From the NCBI RefSeq assembly GCF_900963305.1, contig NC_042526.1, positions 942,001-1,006,000 on the forward strand: DNA of 64,000 nt, read 5' to 3'. Position numbers and translations under genes: made by a program. This document shows, one piece after another, positions 38,972 to 49,620 of this stretch (its first letter is position 1; the number at the start of each line of letters is the position of its first letter). The DNA comes from Echeneis naucrates (taxonomy: Eukaryota > Chordata > Actinopteri > Carangiformes > Echeneidae). The notes below the pieces were generated by a model, which did no database searches, was not told the DNA's origin, and worked only from the letters and a program-made list of their open reading frames with translations.

Positions 38972-41068
38972 TCATATCTTCGTCATGATGTCTCCATACT
39001 CACCTCCTTCAGCTTCATCATCTTCAGCGCCAGCTGCAGGAGAACGGATGAAGCTGAAGGAGGTGAGTATGGAGTGTTGATTCCCTGAACGTGACCTTTG
39101 ACCCTTTGGTTCTGTCTGATCAGCCGTGGCGGGAAAGCAGCTCTGACTGAGGGGCGACACGTGGTGGCGAAGTCCAGTTTGCTGTGGAAGAGCTACAGGA
39201 AGTGACACGGACATCAGCTGATTCCACTCATTAACAGCCTTCATACAGAAACCAGCTGCTGCTGCGTGCAGTCTGCCGTGACAGTGATTTTTGATTCTGA
39301 CAGACAGATCCTCTGCTCTGATTCAGTCTGAGGATAAAGATAGAGAAGAATTCAGTGAAAACACTCATTGCTGTATTGTGGATCCAGGTGGGCGGGGCCG
39401 AGTCACATTGTTATGATGTCACAAATAACCAGAAGTCCCAATCTTCGACGTTTTTACGACGTCTTTAGACCGTTTGGACCGTTAAATGTACGGAGCGTGA
39501 GGGAGAGCTGTTTGGTTTTGATGAAGGTTAATTCAGCTCTTACCTGCACAGGTGGACGGCCTCGCTGGGGAGCAGCTCACCTCCTGCCTGGAACAGAAGA
39601 AGACAGGTGGATGAGTCCAGATGGCTCCGTTCTCTCATTTCTAAATCTGGCTGCTGTGAGGAAGCAGCTGCCATCTGATTATATGATACAGCCGTCAGCA
39701 GAAGACAAATATAACCTGCAGAAGCTCTGAGGAATGAGAGGCCGAACACACAACACATTGTTGAGACTGTCAAACGTCTTAAAGGGAGCTGACCAAAATA
39801 TTCAACCGCCCCGTAAAACACAGGACGCCAGTGTGATGGGCTGAATGTCTGACAATCAGCTTCCACTTTTATACTGTTACACTATTCAAGATTTAAAAAA
39901 AAAAAAAAATATCCCCAGATTTTGAGGAAGTTTGGGGGAAACAAGCCAACATCTGAATTTAACGAAACATTCCAAGTCTGAAAAAGGAGACAGAAAGTCA
40001 GTCAAGATAAAGAAACTATTCTCCAGGTGGCGCTATTAAACCACCACAGAAGAAGACGACACACGATGAGGTCACACAGACAGACATTTTACAGACCTTT
40101 CATTCCTTTTTCTAAAATTCAGTTCCTTTCATTTTTCTTAGCTTTAATTACTATTACATCAGATCAGTGACGTGATTTTAACATCACTCGACCTTTCATA
40201 GTAAAATATTAGCATAAACAACAGATCATTTATTTGGCCGTTTCTGTTTCCTGTCTCTGACGGATCCGGTTCAGGACGCCAGGCACCAAAAACAGAGCAA
40301 GAAATGAGCTGAGAGCTGGAAAGCTTCCCATCACTGAACCGTCTTCTGTGCTTTTACGGCACAATCAGGACAATTAGCGCCACCAGCTGTCGGCTCCTGA
40401 TACTCACATAACTAAGAGCAAAGAAAACAGGCTTGGTTTGTGTGATTGGGTTTATTAAAACAGACTTCAAACTGGAGACTGAGACCACAAACATTTTCCC
40501 ATAGGCTTCAATATAAGGGAGGAGGGACATTTTCCTTCATATGAAAGAGAAAGTTTCAGTTGTACTGAGAGCAGCTTACAACTGAAACTTAATATTTCAG
40601 TTCAAAAATAAGATTCAGAAGACTGAAAATAATGGAATTTATTTCTTCTTCAAAAATGTCTTTTGAACTATTAATGAACTCCTTTTGAGTCGCGTCACTG
40701 ACGTGTCATTTTATTTTTTGAATGCATTTATAATTATATTTCTGATTATAATCTGGGCCTTGAACGCCTCATCAGGAAACAGTCGTTCCCTCAGCAGCCA
40801 CAGAAATAACCTCTCAGGTTAGTTTACAGGAAGGACTCAGATTAATGTTCTGAGCTTCAGTTAATCTGACAGCAGCAGGAAACTGAAGGAACTTACATCT
40901 GCAGCACGATCAGATGAATCCAGGCGACACCGGAGTTCATCCATCTGCAGGAGAAGAGAAAGTCCAGATTAATGTGGAAGATGAGATCAAGATCAGAAAA
41001 GAATCGTACACAAGATTAATAACTCACCTCATCTTCTTCAGACTTCTCTGTTCATCACGTTGAATCAT
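38972..41068 (-). CDS. Candidate small spliced gene of unknown family
   Basis: Four minus-strand exons with good splice sites: 41028-41068 (ATG; MIQRDEQRSLKKM; donor GAG then GTGAGT), 40897-40944 (acceptor CTTCTCCTGCAG, donor GTAAGT), 39544-39587 (acceptor TTCTGTTCCAG, donor GTAAGA) and 39033 downward (acceptor TTCTCCTGCAG). In the frame opened by the first ATG all phases agree and the last exon reads GAEDDEAEGGEYGDIMTKI to a stop at 38972, giving 64 codons plus stop. Exon 2 then reads WMNSGVAWIHLIVLQ, a short hydrophobic stretch. In another frame exon 2 reads MDELRCRLDSSDRAAD but that frame stops soon. The last exon could also splice out at a GTGAGT at 39003. I do not recognise the protein. 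It may instead be a noncoding RNA or upstream exons of copy D. Confidence 0.35.
38992..39074. repeat. Perfect 28-bp inverted repeat
   Basis: Arms 38992-39019 and 39047-39074 are exact reverse complements (28 of 28), separated by 27 bases. Each arm contains GAAGGAGGTGAGTATGGAG on its own strand, i.e. an exon-like end followed by a donor consensus. The spacer holds CAGCTGCAG, the 3' splice site of the candidate gene's last exon. Confidence 0.95.
40488..40535 (-). repeat. Short interspersed repeat copy
   Basis: ACATTTTCCCATAGGCTTCA followed by ATATAAGGGAGGAGGGACAT and TTTCC: a little over one unit of the 36-39 bp repeat expanded at 14218-14540, in reverse orientation. Confidence 0.7.
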
Positions 41069-42069
41069 TGTGGACGTAACAACTGTTCATTCAATTAAAA
41101 CCCAAACTGGACTAAATTCCAAAATTACCATTTGGTTTATTTTCCAGTTTAAAGTTAAAGGCTAAAAAGATTTAACTCAAATTGAAGGTCGAAGTTGGAA
41201 TTTTAGATTTTCTTTGTAATTCTGAAGTTAATGATTAAAGTCATTTCAGTCTTGGCTGTTAAAGATGAAGTTAGTTTAAATCAGTTTATATTAGTTAATT
41301 AAAACTTTGGGGATTAATATGAAGTTAAAGCCACGAGGTCAAGAGCAGCTCGCAGGTTTATATTTTTCTTGATTTGAAATGTTTTACTAACTTTTATTTC
41401 CTGCTTTTATCACAACACAAAATTAACCTGACCTGAAAAGATCCAGAAAGTGTTAACAAAGTCGACAACACTCCGAGCAAGATGAACATGAAGCTTTGGT
41501 ATTTTAATATGACAGCAACAAGACGAGAAAACATTTAGTCTGAAACAGTTTAGAAAAGATGACAGTACAGACTCCTTTCCACCTTCACCGTTAGCTTGTC
41601 ATGCTAATTCAAGACTCCTTCACACTGAATATTCTGTCTAAATCTAAACTCGACCTGAAGGGAAAACAGAAAACTGTAATCGTAGACGGTGATGTTCTGA
41701 TGCAGACGTTTAAATCACAGAAAACAAGCAGGTTTGATCGCTACCTGAAATCAGCACATACAGTACAAATACGTCACAGTACAGTTTCAACAGGCAGAAG
41801 CAGAAGGCGACTTTGATCCAGCTGAAGAGTTTTGTTCCAAAGTGAGAAATCCACAAACGACAGACGCCCCTCCTGTGATCCTCGACACAGGATCGTCCAA
41901 CATGACCCAGAACCCACTGAGATTACGGCCGTTTGTCACTTTGTCACTTTCTGTTCACCGCCACGACCTCCGCAGCTGTCGGGGCCCGTCTGTGAAAGGA
42001 TCTGCAGCATTTTGGAACAAAACTCTTCAGGTACAAAAACAGAAGACCTGAACGTTTAACTGCCGACGT
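41069..42069. other. Copy E 3' flank
   Basis: AT-rich sequence between the candidate small gene and the copy E stop. A probable ATTAAA poly(A) signal for copy E is read from plus TTTAAT at about 41503-41508. No other gene recognised; the open frames at 41601-42059 show no family resemblance. Confidence 0.5.
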
Positions 42070-43546
42070 TTAACTGTCAAACATCTTCTTCCTATCAGAT
42101 TTGTCGTCGATGTTCTTACGCCAGTCTCCGACGTCGCGCAGCTTCTTATCCTGCAAACACAGACGATATTTGTTTTAGCTTGTGTGACAAACCTGCTAAA
42201 TGACGTCAGACATTTCTCATGAAAATACACCATAAGGAGAAGATCCAATCAGAAACCTGCTCCTGTCTGGACCAACGAGCCTGTCAGGACGGTTTTAATA
42301 ACTAGGAAATGATGTGAAAGAAGCTGTTTGGTTTGAAATCTGTGTTTCTGACTGCAGCTCCAAAAGTGCTGACGGCGCCTCACCTCCTCCTTCACCTCCT
42401 TCTTGACCTGCTTCAGGTTGGCCCTCAGGTCCATGTTCACGGTGTGTTTGGAGCCCAGCAGAGCCTTCAACATGGCGTCGGCCGACATGCGGACCTTCTT
42501 CAGACGAGGTCTCTTGAACTTTCCCCTCAGATCCACGATCTTTATGTTGAGATCTCTGACCTTCAGGGGAATCGGGGAAAAGGGAGAGGTGAGTCCTGCT
42601 GAAGGTAGCAGGCCATGTAAAGGCAGCTTCGTTGTCCAAAGATATTCAGCATTTTACAAACCGACCACGTTCTTTCTTCCACATAAAAGAGAAAAGATGA
42701 CGGCTTTAAAAAAATAGCCTTCATATAGAAAACCAGAAAAACCAAATTCACCCAAATGTCCACCTCACTCCTGACCATCAGTTTGTTCAAACAGGATCCC
42801 TGACTGGCCTCCTGCTCACCAACAGCCTCAGTCTTTCCCATTCACTTCAACACATGTGACTGTGGCCACATAAACATGGATGACCGAGATAAATTTAACA
42901 GGAAGTCCTCAAACATAAAACACATCCAAAGACGCATCTCACCTCGTTGAGAACCATGTTTAGTTTGAACTCTAAGCAGTATCTCTCCTCTTCACTGATG
43001 TCAATCTGCTCATGAAGTTTCTGGCAAAGTTCCTGAAGAGAAAAACAAAAAAAGTATAATGAGGTATTTTAAAGGCCGAGCACAAACTCATTACACATTA
43101 TAACAAATAAACCTGATCACCATTTTCCCATAGACTTCAATACAATCTGACTTCTTTTTAAAAACCCCTGATGGTCTCACCAGGAGCTCATCCCTGGCGT
43201 ACGGCAGCTCCAGAGGAGGACATTTATCAGCCAGGAACTTCTCCCGCTCGCCGGCCTTCACCGACGCTTCGGCCTCCAGCAGATTATTGGCCACCACCAG
43301 CATGCAGCTCTGCAGGTCACATGATCACACTCCTTTAAGCTTTAAAACTCAGAGAGACAAACTTCAGCGTCACGTTCACGGCTTACCTTCAGAGTATGCT
43401 TACGCCTCGCAGACAGTCTCTTCCTGCAGAGAGAGAACAGCAAATCCATCATTTATTAAACAGAATACACAGAAATGTGTGTTATATTTATTCAACACGC
43501 TGCCATCATCGGGACATTTCATTGTTTCTACTCACTCAGTTGCCAT
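42070..43546 (-). CDS. tnni2: Troponin I, divergent TNNI2-like copy E
   Basis: Thin-filament inhibitory subunit by homology. Coding exons (minus): 43536-43546 (ATGGCAACTGA), 43387-43423, 43181-43309, 42943-43032, 42384-42560, 42070-42150; 174 codons plus stop. Start MATEKRLSARRKHTLK; exon 4 SCMLVVANNLLEAEASVK with KCPPLELPYARDELL; exon 5 ELCQKLHEQIDISEEERYC. Exon 6 is 177 bases, with VRDLNIKIVDLRGKFKRPRL then [11 protein letters not shown], i.e. the mammalian-type inhibitory sequence with GKFKRP. Tail DKKLRDVGDW...KSDRKKMFDS: like human TNNI2 in LRDVGDW but lacking the GMEG insert kept in copy F. The N-terminal half is the most diverged of the six, yet exon 6's 3' part equals copy D. Its promoter is probably 4.5 kb upstream (48.1 kb). 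Could be classed with fish tnni1-like genes; TNNI2-type tail favours tnni2. Confidence 0.92.
43121..43170 (-). repeat. Short interspersed repeat copy beside copy E exon 4
   Basis: ATTTTCCCATAGACTTCAAT followed by ACAATCTGACTTCTTTTTA and CCCCTGATGGTC, reverse orientation, ending about 10 bases from the exon 4 donor at 43180. Confidence 0.7.
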
Positions 43547-43870
43547 GTTGGTGATATCTGGGGGGAAAAAGTAGAAGAAAAGAATTCAGCATTACATATC
43601 GTTTGTCGTCATTTTCTCACAGCGGATTGTACAAATACCACCAACACACAGAGACTCATCGAACAACAGCGTGAGCTTGTTATGAAGTCACGCCATCAAT
43701 TTATTTACATTCACATAAATACCTGCGTAAATACACACGCGACAAAAAAGTCTAAATCACATCTGAGGATTCAAATGCTGCAGCCGTCCAACAAATCCAT
43801 CCATCGTTTCATATTTGTGCTCAGAATGTTTCAGGGTGTGTGAGACAATATGAGATGAGTGATGAGTGAT

Positions 43871-44510
43871 GACTTCTCCTCCTCCTCCTCCTCTTCTTCT
43901 TCTTCTTCTTCTTCCTCCTCTTCCTTCTTCCTCCTCCTCCTCCTCTTCTTCTTCTTCCTCCTCCTTCTTCCTCCTCCTCCTCTTCTTCTTCTTCTTCTTC
44001 TTCCTCCTCCTCCTCCTCCTTCTTCCTCCTCCTTCCTCCTCCTCCTCCTCTTCTTCTTCTTCTTCTTCCTCCTCCTCTTCTTCTTCTTCTTCTTCCTCCT
44101 CCTCCTCCTCCTTCTTCTTCCTCCTCTTCTTCTTCTTCTTCTTCCTCCTCGTCTCGTCTTCCTCTCCTCTTCCTTCTTCCTCCTCCTCCTCCTCTTCTTC
44201 TTCTTCTTCTTCTTCCTCCTCCTCCTCCTCCTTCTTCCTCCTCCTTCTTCCTCCCCCTCCTCTTCTTCTTCTTCTTCTTCCTCCTCCTCCCTCTTCCTTC
44301 TTCCTTCTCCTCCTCCTCCTCTTCTTCTTCTTCCTCCTCCTCCTCTTCTTCCTCCTCCTCTTCCTTCTTCTTCCTCCTCTTCCTTCTTCCTCCTCCTCTT
44401 CCTTCTTCCTCCTCTTCTTCTTCCTCCTCCTCTTCCTTCTTCCTCCTCCTCCTCCTCCTCCTCCTCTTCCTTCTTCCTCCTCCTCTTCCTCTTCCTCCTT
44501 ATTCCTCCAG
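43871..44510. repeat. 630-bp polypyrimidine/polypurine tract
   Basis: Almost uninterrupted TTC and TCC triplets on plus (GAA/GGA on minus), broken mainly by CGTCTCGTCTTCC near 44148. It lies in copy E intron 1, so the transcript carries a purine-rich run. Open frames of poly-Ser/Leu/Phe on plus and poly-Glu/Lys/Gly on minus are artefacts of the repeat. Confidence 0.95.
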
Positions 44511-47500
44511 TGAAAGGACAAACTTTACATTTTCTGCCACCGTAGTGGAAAAGCTCTCAGATTGAAGATACAATATCTCTGAGGAGGATATTTATAACGA
44601 GATGAAACTGAATACATTTAATCTGTATTTGATATTCGATCAACACATTCGAACACGTGATACGAACAGACGGATCGAGTTTAATGCTAAAACAGCAGGA
44701 GTAAAAATATCTGGAAGTTCTCAGTAAAGTCGTTTTCTGGCATCTTCTTTCTATATCGAGGTCACGTCTCCTTCTTCACAGAGCTTCACCGCTCTCACGT
44801 TTCATCTTTGGATCGTGTTGAATTCTATCTTGAGGCGTCACGTTAATTCCAGGAAATTTCATGGAACTGAACTTTGTAACTCAGGACGTGTTAATGCCTG
44901 AAAGGACTAGTCTGCTATCTTTAGCCTCTCTGAGCCTCAGGGGTCTGAGGAAGACTGTGATCCAGACTCTTACATCGATTATATTAGATGTTTTGACAAG
45001 AAATCTCATTCAGACACCTCAGATCTTCCTTTGAGCTGAGGTCAAAGTTCACACTCATGCTAATGTTTCTTCACCTTTTACTTCAGGATGTTTGATACCA
45101 AGCTGCAGAATGCTAACATGCTGACAGTGTTTTAATAAACTACATGCTGAAGTTATCGGGACATCTAAATGGGAACATGAACTCCATTTTGCTGGAAAAG
45201 AGCTTCGCATCAAGTGTAGGAACTCAGATCCAGGAGAACTAAAAGGGTTTCTGTCCTGTTCGTGGAAGAGTGGACCAGATCTTCGCCTTGGTGGGAGTGA
45301 GGAGGACGTGGTTGGCCCTGTGGTGAGTTAGGGGAACCAGGATTGTTGCTTCTGGTCATCTGGTCCAAAGTGAACGCTGTGTCCACATTTTCAGCACAGG
45401 ATCAAACTTTTGTCTCTGATCCTGTTTGAGATTTTCATGCCGCCAGGCTGAGGAAGGTTGTTTTAAATCCTCTCTTTGCAGATGAAGCAGTTTTGTTGGC
45501 CTCATCAGACTCTGACTTGATGAAAGTTTAGAAGGGGAGTCAGAGCCAGGTCTTCTGCCAGATTATTCCCTCTGGGTCAGCGAGTAATTCCGATCTAAAT
45601 CCTTGGAGATTGTTTTCAGAAGTGAGGGTGGGATGGAATTGGAGATTAGCATGTGGATTAGTTGGCCCTGATCTTGGTGGTGGATACGGGTCCTTGTTGG
45701 GGGGTCCAGCTCCAAGAAACCAACAGGGGTAAAAGAGATGAACGGATGAAAATGAAGGAGTTAGCAGTGCAGCAGTGAAGTGACGTATGTGTTAGCATGC
45801 TAATATGTTCAATGTTAAATGTAGAAATAAAACCTGAGTCATCACTTTCATTAAAATAAAGCCTTTAACATTCAAAGTTAAGTCTGCAACTCTACCAAAA
45901 GCATCTGACTGGTTTTCCTGTTTATAATAAACATCAGCTTCACTGCATCTTTTCCTCCATCAACTAATTCATTTAATTAATCTACTCTAATTATTCTCAT
46001 TTTTTAAGTCAACCGCTGAAAATTCTCCAAAATGTTTTTGATTCCTTTATCGGTTCAGTCGAAGTGGTTTCCTGCTCTAAGTCCAGTTCTTAATCCGGTG
46101 TCATAACAAACCAATTCCACTGATGCAGAAGGTGTTCACAGCTGATAAACCAGCTCTATCCAGCCTTCCCTCAGGAAGTTTTCAGGTCCGGTCCAGCCGC
46201 CTATAATTTATGAACAGGCTCATTTTGGCCCCAAACTGCTCACACCGCCTGCAGGCCGACTTCATGAGGAAACCAACAACATGACCGTCTGTCTGTGCTC
46301 AGTTGGCCCAACAGCCGGACGGCTCTCCACCAACCAAAGTGTCAGCAAACAGGTGGAAGAACTGAGAGAACCAGATGCCAGCCGGCTGAGTAAACTGGAC
46401 CTTTGAGCACCAAACTTGAGGGCTGTGAAGCTTCCAGAGATACTCAGAGGCCAGATAGTCGCTGCCAGAGCTGCTTGTAATGTTTAGAAGCTGTGGATTA
46501 AGGCTCTATTCCTGGAGCCACAGCTGTTCCTAACATCTTCATTATGGCGGGAGGAAAAAAAGAAAAACTACCTGACAGAAGCTCGTCTTAAAAGAAAAGA
46601 TGTCTGACAGCCGAGAACACACAGTTAGCCTCATCTGTGAACCAGTAACAGCCAGCTGGGGGGGCATCCGCAGGGCTGACAATGTATTTTAGGACAGTCA
46701 AAACTCAAAGGACATGACAACATTTGCCCTGGAGATGGAATAATATCTGCGGGGTTAAATTTGGGCCTGTTGGGAGTTGTTGGGTGGGATTGTCTCTGGA
46801 TGGAGGAGGGCGAGGGGCTTCGCAGTAACCCAACACCAAAGAACATCCCTCAGACAGCCAAGACATTAGAGCATAACGCAAAAATAACTCCACACTGCCC
46901 TGACCTCAGACGCTTCACACAAGAAAGTACAGCAGCGTTTAAATAGTTTAACCTTCTACCTCAAAGACAGAATCTGCCCGAAAAGGGCCTGATGAAAGGG
47001 AGGTAAAAAATAACACCTAGGAATTAAACCGATTCTGGTTTTTAGTCAGCAACTCTTTAAAACACTGCAAATACCAACAAGTGGTGTTCATTTGGTAAAA
47101 TCTCTAAGATAATGTTTTACTATTTAAACATTAGAAAAACTGATTTAATGAGCCGGAGATAAACGGAATCCTGAAGGGACAACAAGGATGAAAGTTTGGA
47201 TCAAGTTTTCCCTCTGAAACTATCTGAAAGATACAGAAAAATCCAATAATTCCATTTATTTCCAATCGAACCAATTAAACTTTGACAGCAAATATTTTTC
47301 TTTGAAAGATACAACAAAAACCAACAAGTGCCTTTCAGTTCCATTCAAACTAAACGCACATTTGGAGAGAAGACTAAAAGGAAAGCTCCTCAAACTGAAG
47401 CTCTGTTGCCTGAACAGCCAAACAGTTGAGAGGAAAACAGGCTAAATTTGGTGAGCGGGGATTAAAGTGAAGACAGAGGCTGAGCTTGGCAGCCGCTGCA

Positions 47501-48040
47501 GACCAGTCCAGGTTCTCCCTCTGAACCGGCTCTGCGCTGACAGGAGGATAAACAGCGACGGATCAGTTTTCACGTCTGTGTGTTGTAGTGGTGTTGTGTT
47601 TCAGTACGCCACATCGCCAGAACGTAAATCTAAAGTTTTCCTCGGCAGCAGGACTTCCTTTAAAAACACCGAAATGCAGAACGAAAACCCAAAAAGTTTT
47701 TATCCCGGATGGAAAACTTTAAGGTCGTCATTCCACAGTAAAAATACATGAAACTAATTTCACATGAATAATCTTTCAGCCAACTTTTAAATGTGTAAAT
47801 TCTCCAAAACAACAAATCAATCAGCACATTGTTTATCACCAAAGATTCAAGGGAAGAATTCAACTTCCAATTTAAAGAAAGAAAGAAACAAACAAAAAAA
47901 TAAAACTCCCCGACAAACATCCAGACAAGTTTAAGTATTTACAGCCGGAGTGAGAGGATGCAAACGTTCCACTCTCTTGGTTTCATCTTCCAAACAAACT
48001 GAAATGAGTCAATCAAAGTGAGACAGAAAGCAAATCTTAC
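44511..48040 (-). other. Copy E intron 1, distal part
   Basis: Inferred intron between the 48.04-kb first exon and the 43.5-kb ATG exon. It contains a LINE fragment (45235-45660) and otherwise sequence in which I see no gene. Assignment as intron depends on the 48.1-kb promoter belonging to copy E. Confidence 0.5.
45235..45660 (+). mobile_element. LINE (non-LTR retrotransposon) reverse-transcriptase fragment
   Basis: Plus-strand translation around 45475-45520 reads FADEAVLLASSDSDL, matching the catalytic F/YADD-type motif region of LINE reverse transcriptases (second Asp replaced by Glu). Upstream, GTGGACCAGATCTTCGCCTT at about 45270 reads VDQIFAL, matching the RxxxDQLxTL block that precedes the catalytic motif, preceded by a GFRPGRG-like FCPVRGR. 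The fragment is short and has lost reading frame in places, so it is an old 5'-truncated or internally deleted copy. Clade not assigned. Confidence 0.7.
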
Positions 48041-48220
48041 TTGAACCGAGCAGGAAGTCCGCTTGTTAGAGTCCCTGAGACACAGACGGAGTCCCGGACA
48101 GACCGACTGTTAAGAAGGTATATATTGCAATCTGTGATCACCCTCTAAATCCTCCACTTTCTCTTTATGGAAGTGGATTACCGTCAAACCAATGAGCTGG
48201 CAAGGTCATGAAATACAGTA
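48041..48220 (-). promoter_or_regulatory. Promoter and first exon, probably of troponin I copy E
   Basis: Minus-strand order: TATA box (plus TATATAT, 48119-48125), CCATAAAG (plus CTTTATGG, 48163-48170), inverted CCAAT (plus ACCAAT, 48188-48193) and GTATTTC (plus GAAATAC, 48210-48216). The TATA context GGTATATATTGCA and the 36-37 base spacing to the CCATAAAG box are the same in copy F. A donor (GGTTCAA then GTAAGA) at 48040 would close a noncoding first exon of about 50 bases. Copy E is the only downstream gene lacking a nearer promoter. Confidence 0.65.
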
Positions 48221-49620
48221 CAGTGTCATCTGCCCCCTTCCCAGCTCGCCTCATTATAAATAACCCGCCCTTTAAGATCCGTATCCGTATTATTCTGTGC
48301 CATCCATCTTCCCACAGAGAAAATGCAGAAGGGATTTTGTCCACAGAATGAATTTATACAGAATATAAACGTACAACAAATAATTATTTAGAAGATGTGG
48401 AAAAACACTCACTGATCTGCTGCTGCTTGAAGTCTGAGCCACTGTGGAAAAAAAACAGTAAAGAGACAAATTAACCAACACTTCATCAGTTTATTCAGAC
48501 ATACTGCAGGAAGTCATCAAATCATTTCAGATCAGTCCATCTCAGGTTTATTTCGACCAGCGGGTTTGGTGATTGTGGTTATTCTCATGATTTAAATGTT
48601 TTTCTGAGGGACCTTTGCTCAGTTTGACAGTCAGATTAAAGCTCTTTTAAATCAGAGCAAGTGTGCAGCAATCCAGACGCATCAGTCTGTCTTCCATCTT
48701 TAAATCCAGCATTTCATGATCAGCGTCCACCTTCAGACTGAATCATAAGAAATGTTTAAAGAACCAGAATTACAGAAGGTGAAGTTGAACTCACTTTGTC
48801 GAGACGATGAAAGCTGAAAGATATATTCACTTTACTGTAGATCGATTTTCCAAGCTCGTGTCAAAGGTACACCTGTATGGAGGCAAACACTGAAATGAGT
48901 AATTTTAAAACAGACATGAAGCCTTTTTAGGCCTTTATGAATGTAACGACAAAAATTATAACATCTCAAAAACATGTATTTTATAAAGCAGCCTACACTG
49001 AAAACCAAGATCCCTGAATATAACAACATTATAAAATATTTATTAAATGTTCATGAGCAGTAAATAAAAGTGTGAAACACTTTATTTACCTCAGATCAGC
49101 TCCGGAGTGAAAAGGACAGAGATGTCATCATGTGTCGGACTGTGTCATCAGTAAATTACACCCCAACAAAGTGTTGAAGACGACACCTCCTTCAAGGAGT
49201 TTTCAGCTTTGGTCAGTCAGTTTGATACCATGAAAGACTTTACACCTCATAAAACATTAACGACCAAGAAACCGAGTCATCGGCTCGCTGCTGGATCACG
49301 ATCAACGCTTAAAAAAAAAAAAAAACGGTTTGTTTGCTTTTTGCACTGTTGTTTCAAGGCTTTGTTTTCTCATATAAATGTATTTATTTCTGATTGAAGT
49401 TAGATTTTTGACCTTTGACCTAATGACCTTTTAATATGAATTATTAATTATTAATCTGATCCAGAATAATCTTGATAGTGGTTTGTCACCCGTGTGTTGT
49501 GATAAACATAAAGGGAGCAGCTGCTGCTTCAGGTGTTGCTCGTTTATTCCATCAAAGTTTCTACAGTTTGCTTGTTGGTTCCAAAACCAGTCAGTGAAAA
49601 ACAAACTAGAAAAAACTCAA
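48221..49620. other. Spacer between copy E promoter and copy F 3' end
   Basis: AT-rich, no recognised gene. The likely copy F poly(A) signal is plus TTTATT at 49543-49548 (AATAAA on minus), 75 bases past the stop. A 29-base exon-like segment at 48413-48441 is discussed under rejected items. Confidence 0.5.

Noticed and set aside
43757-44545. Long frames on both strands (poly-Ser/Leu/Phe and poly-Glu/Lys/Gly)
   Set aside because: Pure consequence of the TTC/TCC tract; open in several frames, no start or splice context.
48413-48441. 29-base exon-like segment (VAQTSSSSRS) with a good acceptor and GTGAG donor on minus
   Set aside because: Lies upstream of the copy E promoter, has no partner exon that I can find, and is too short to support alone.
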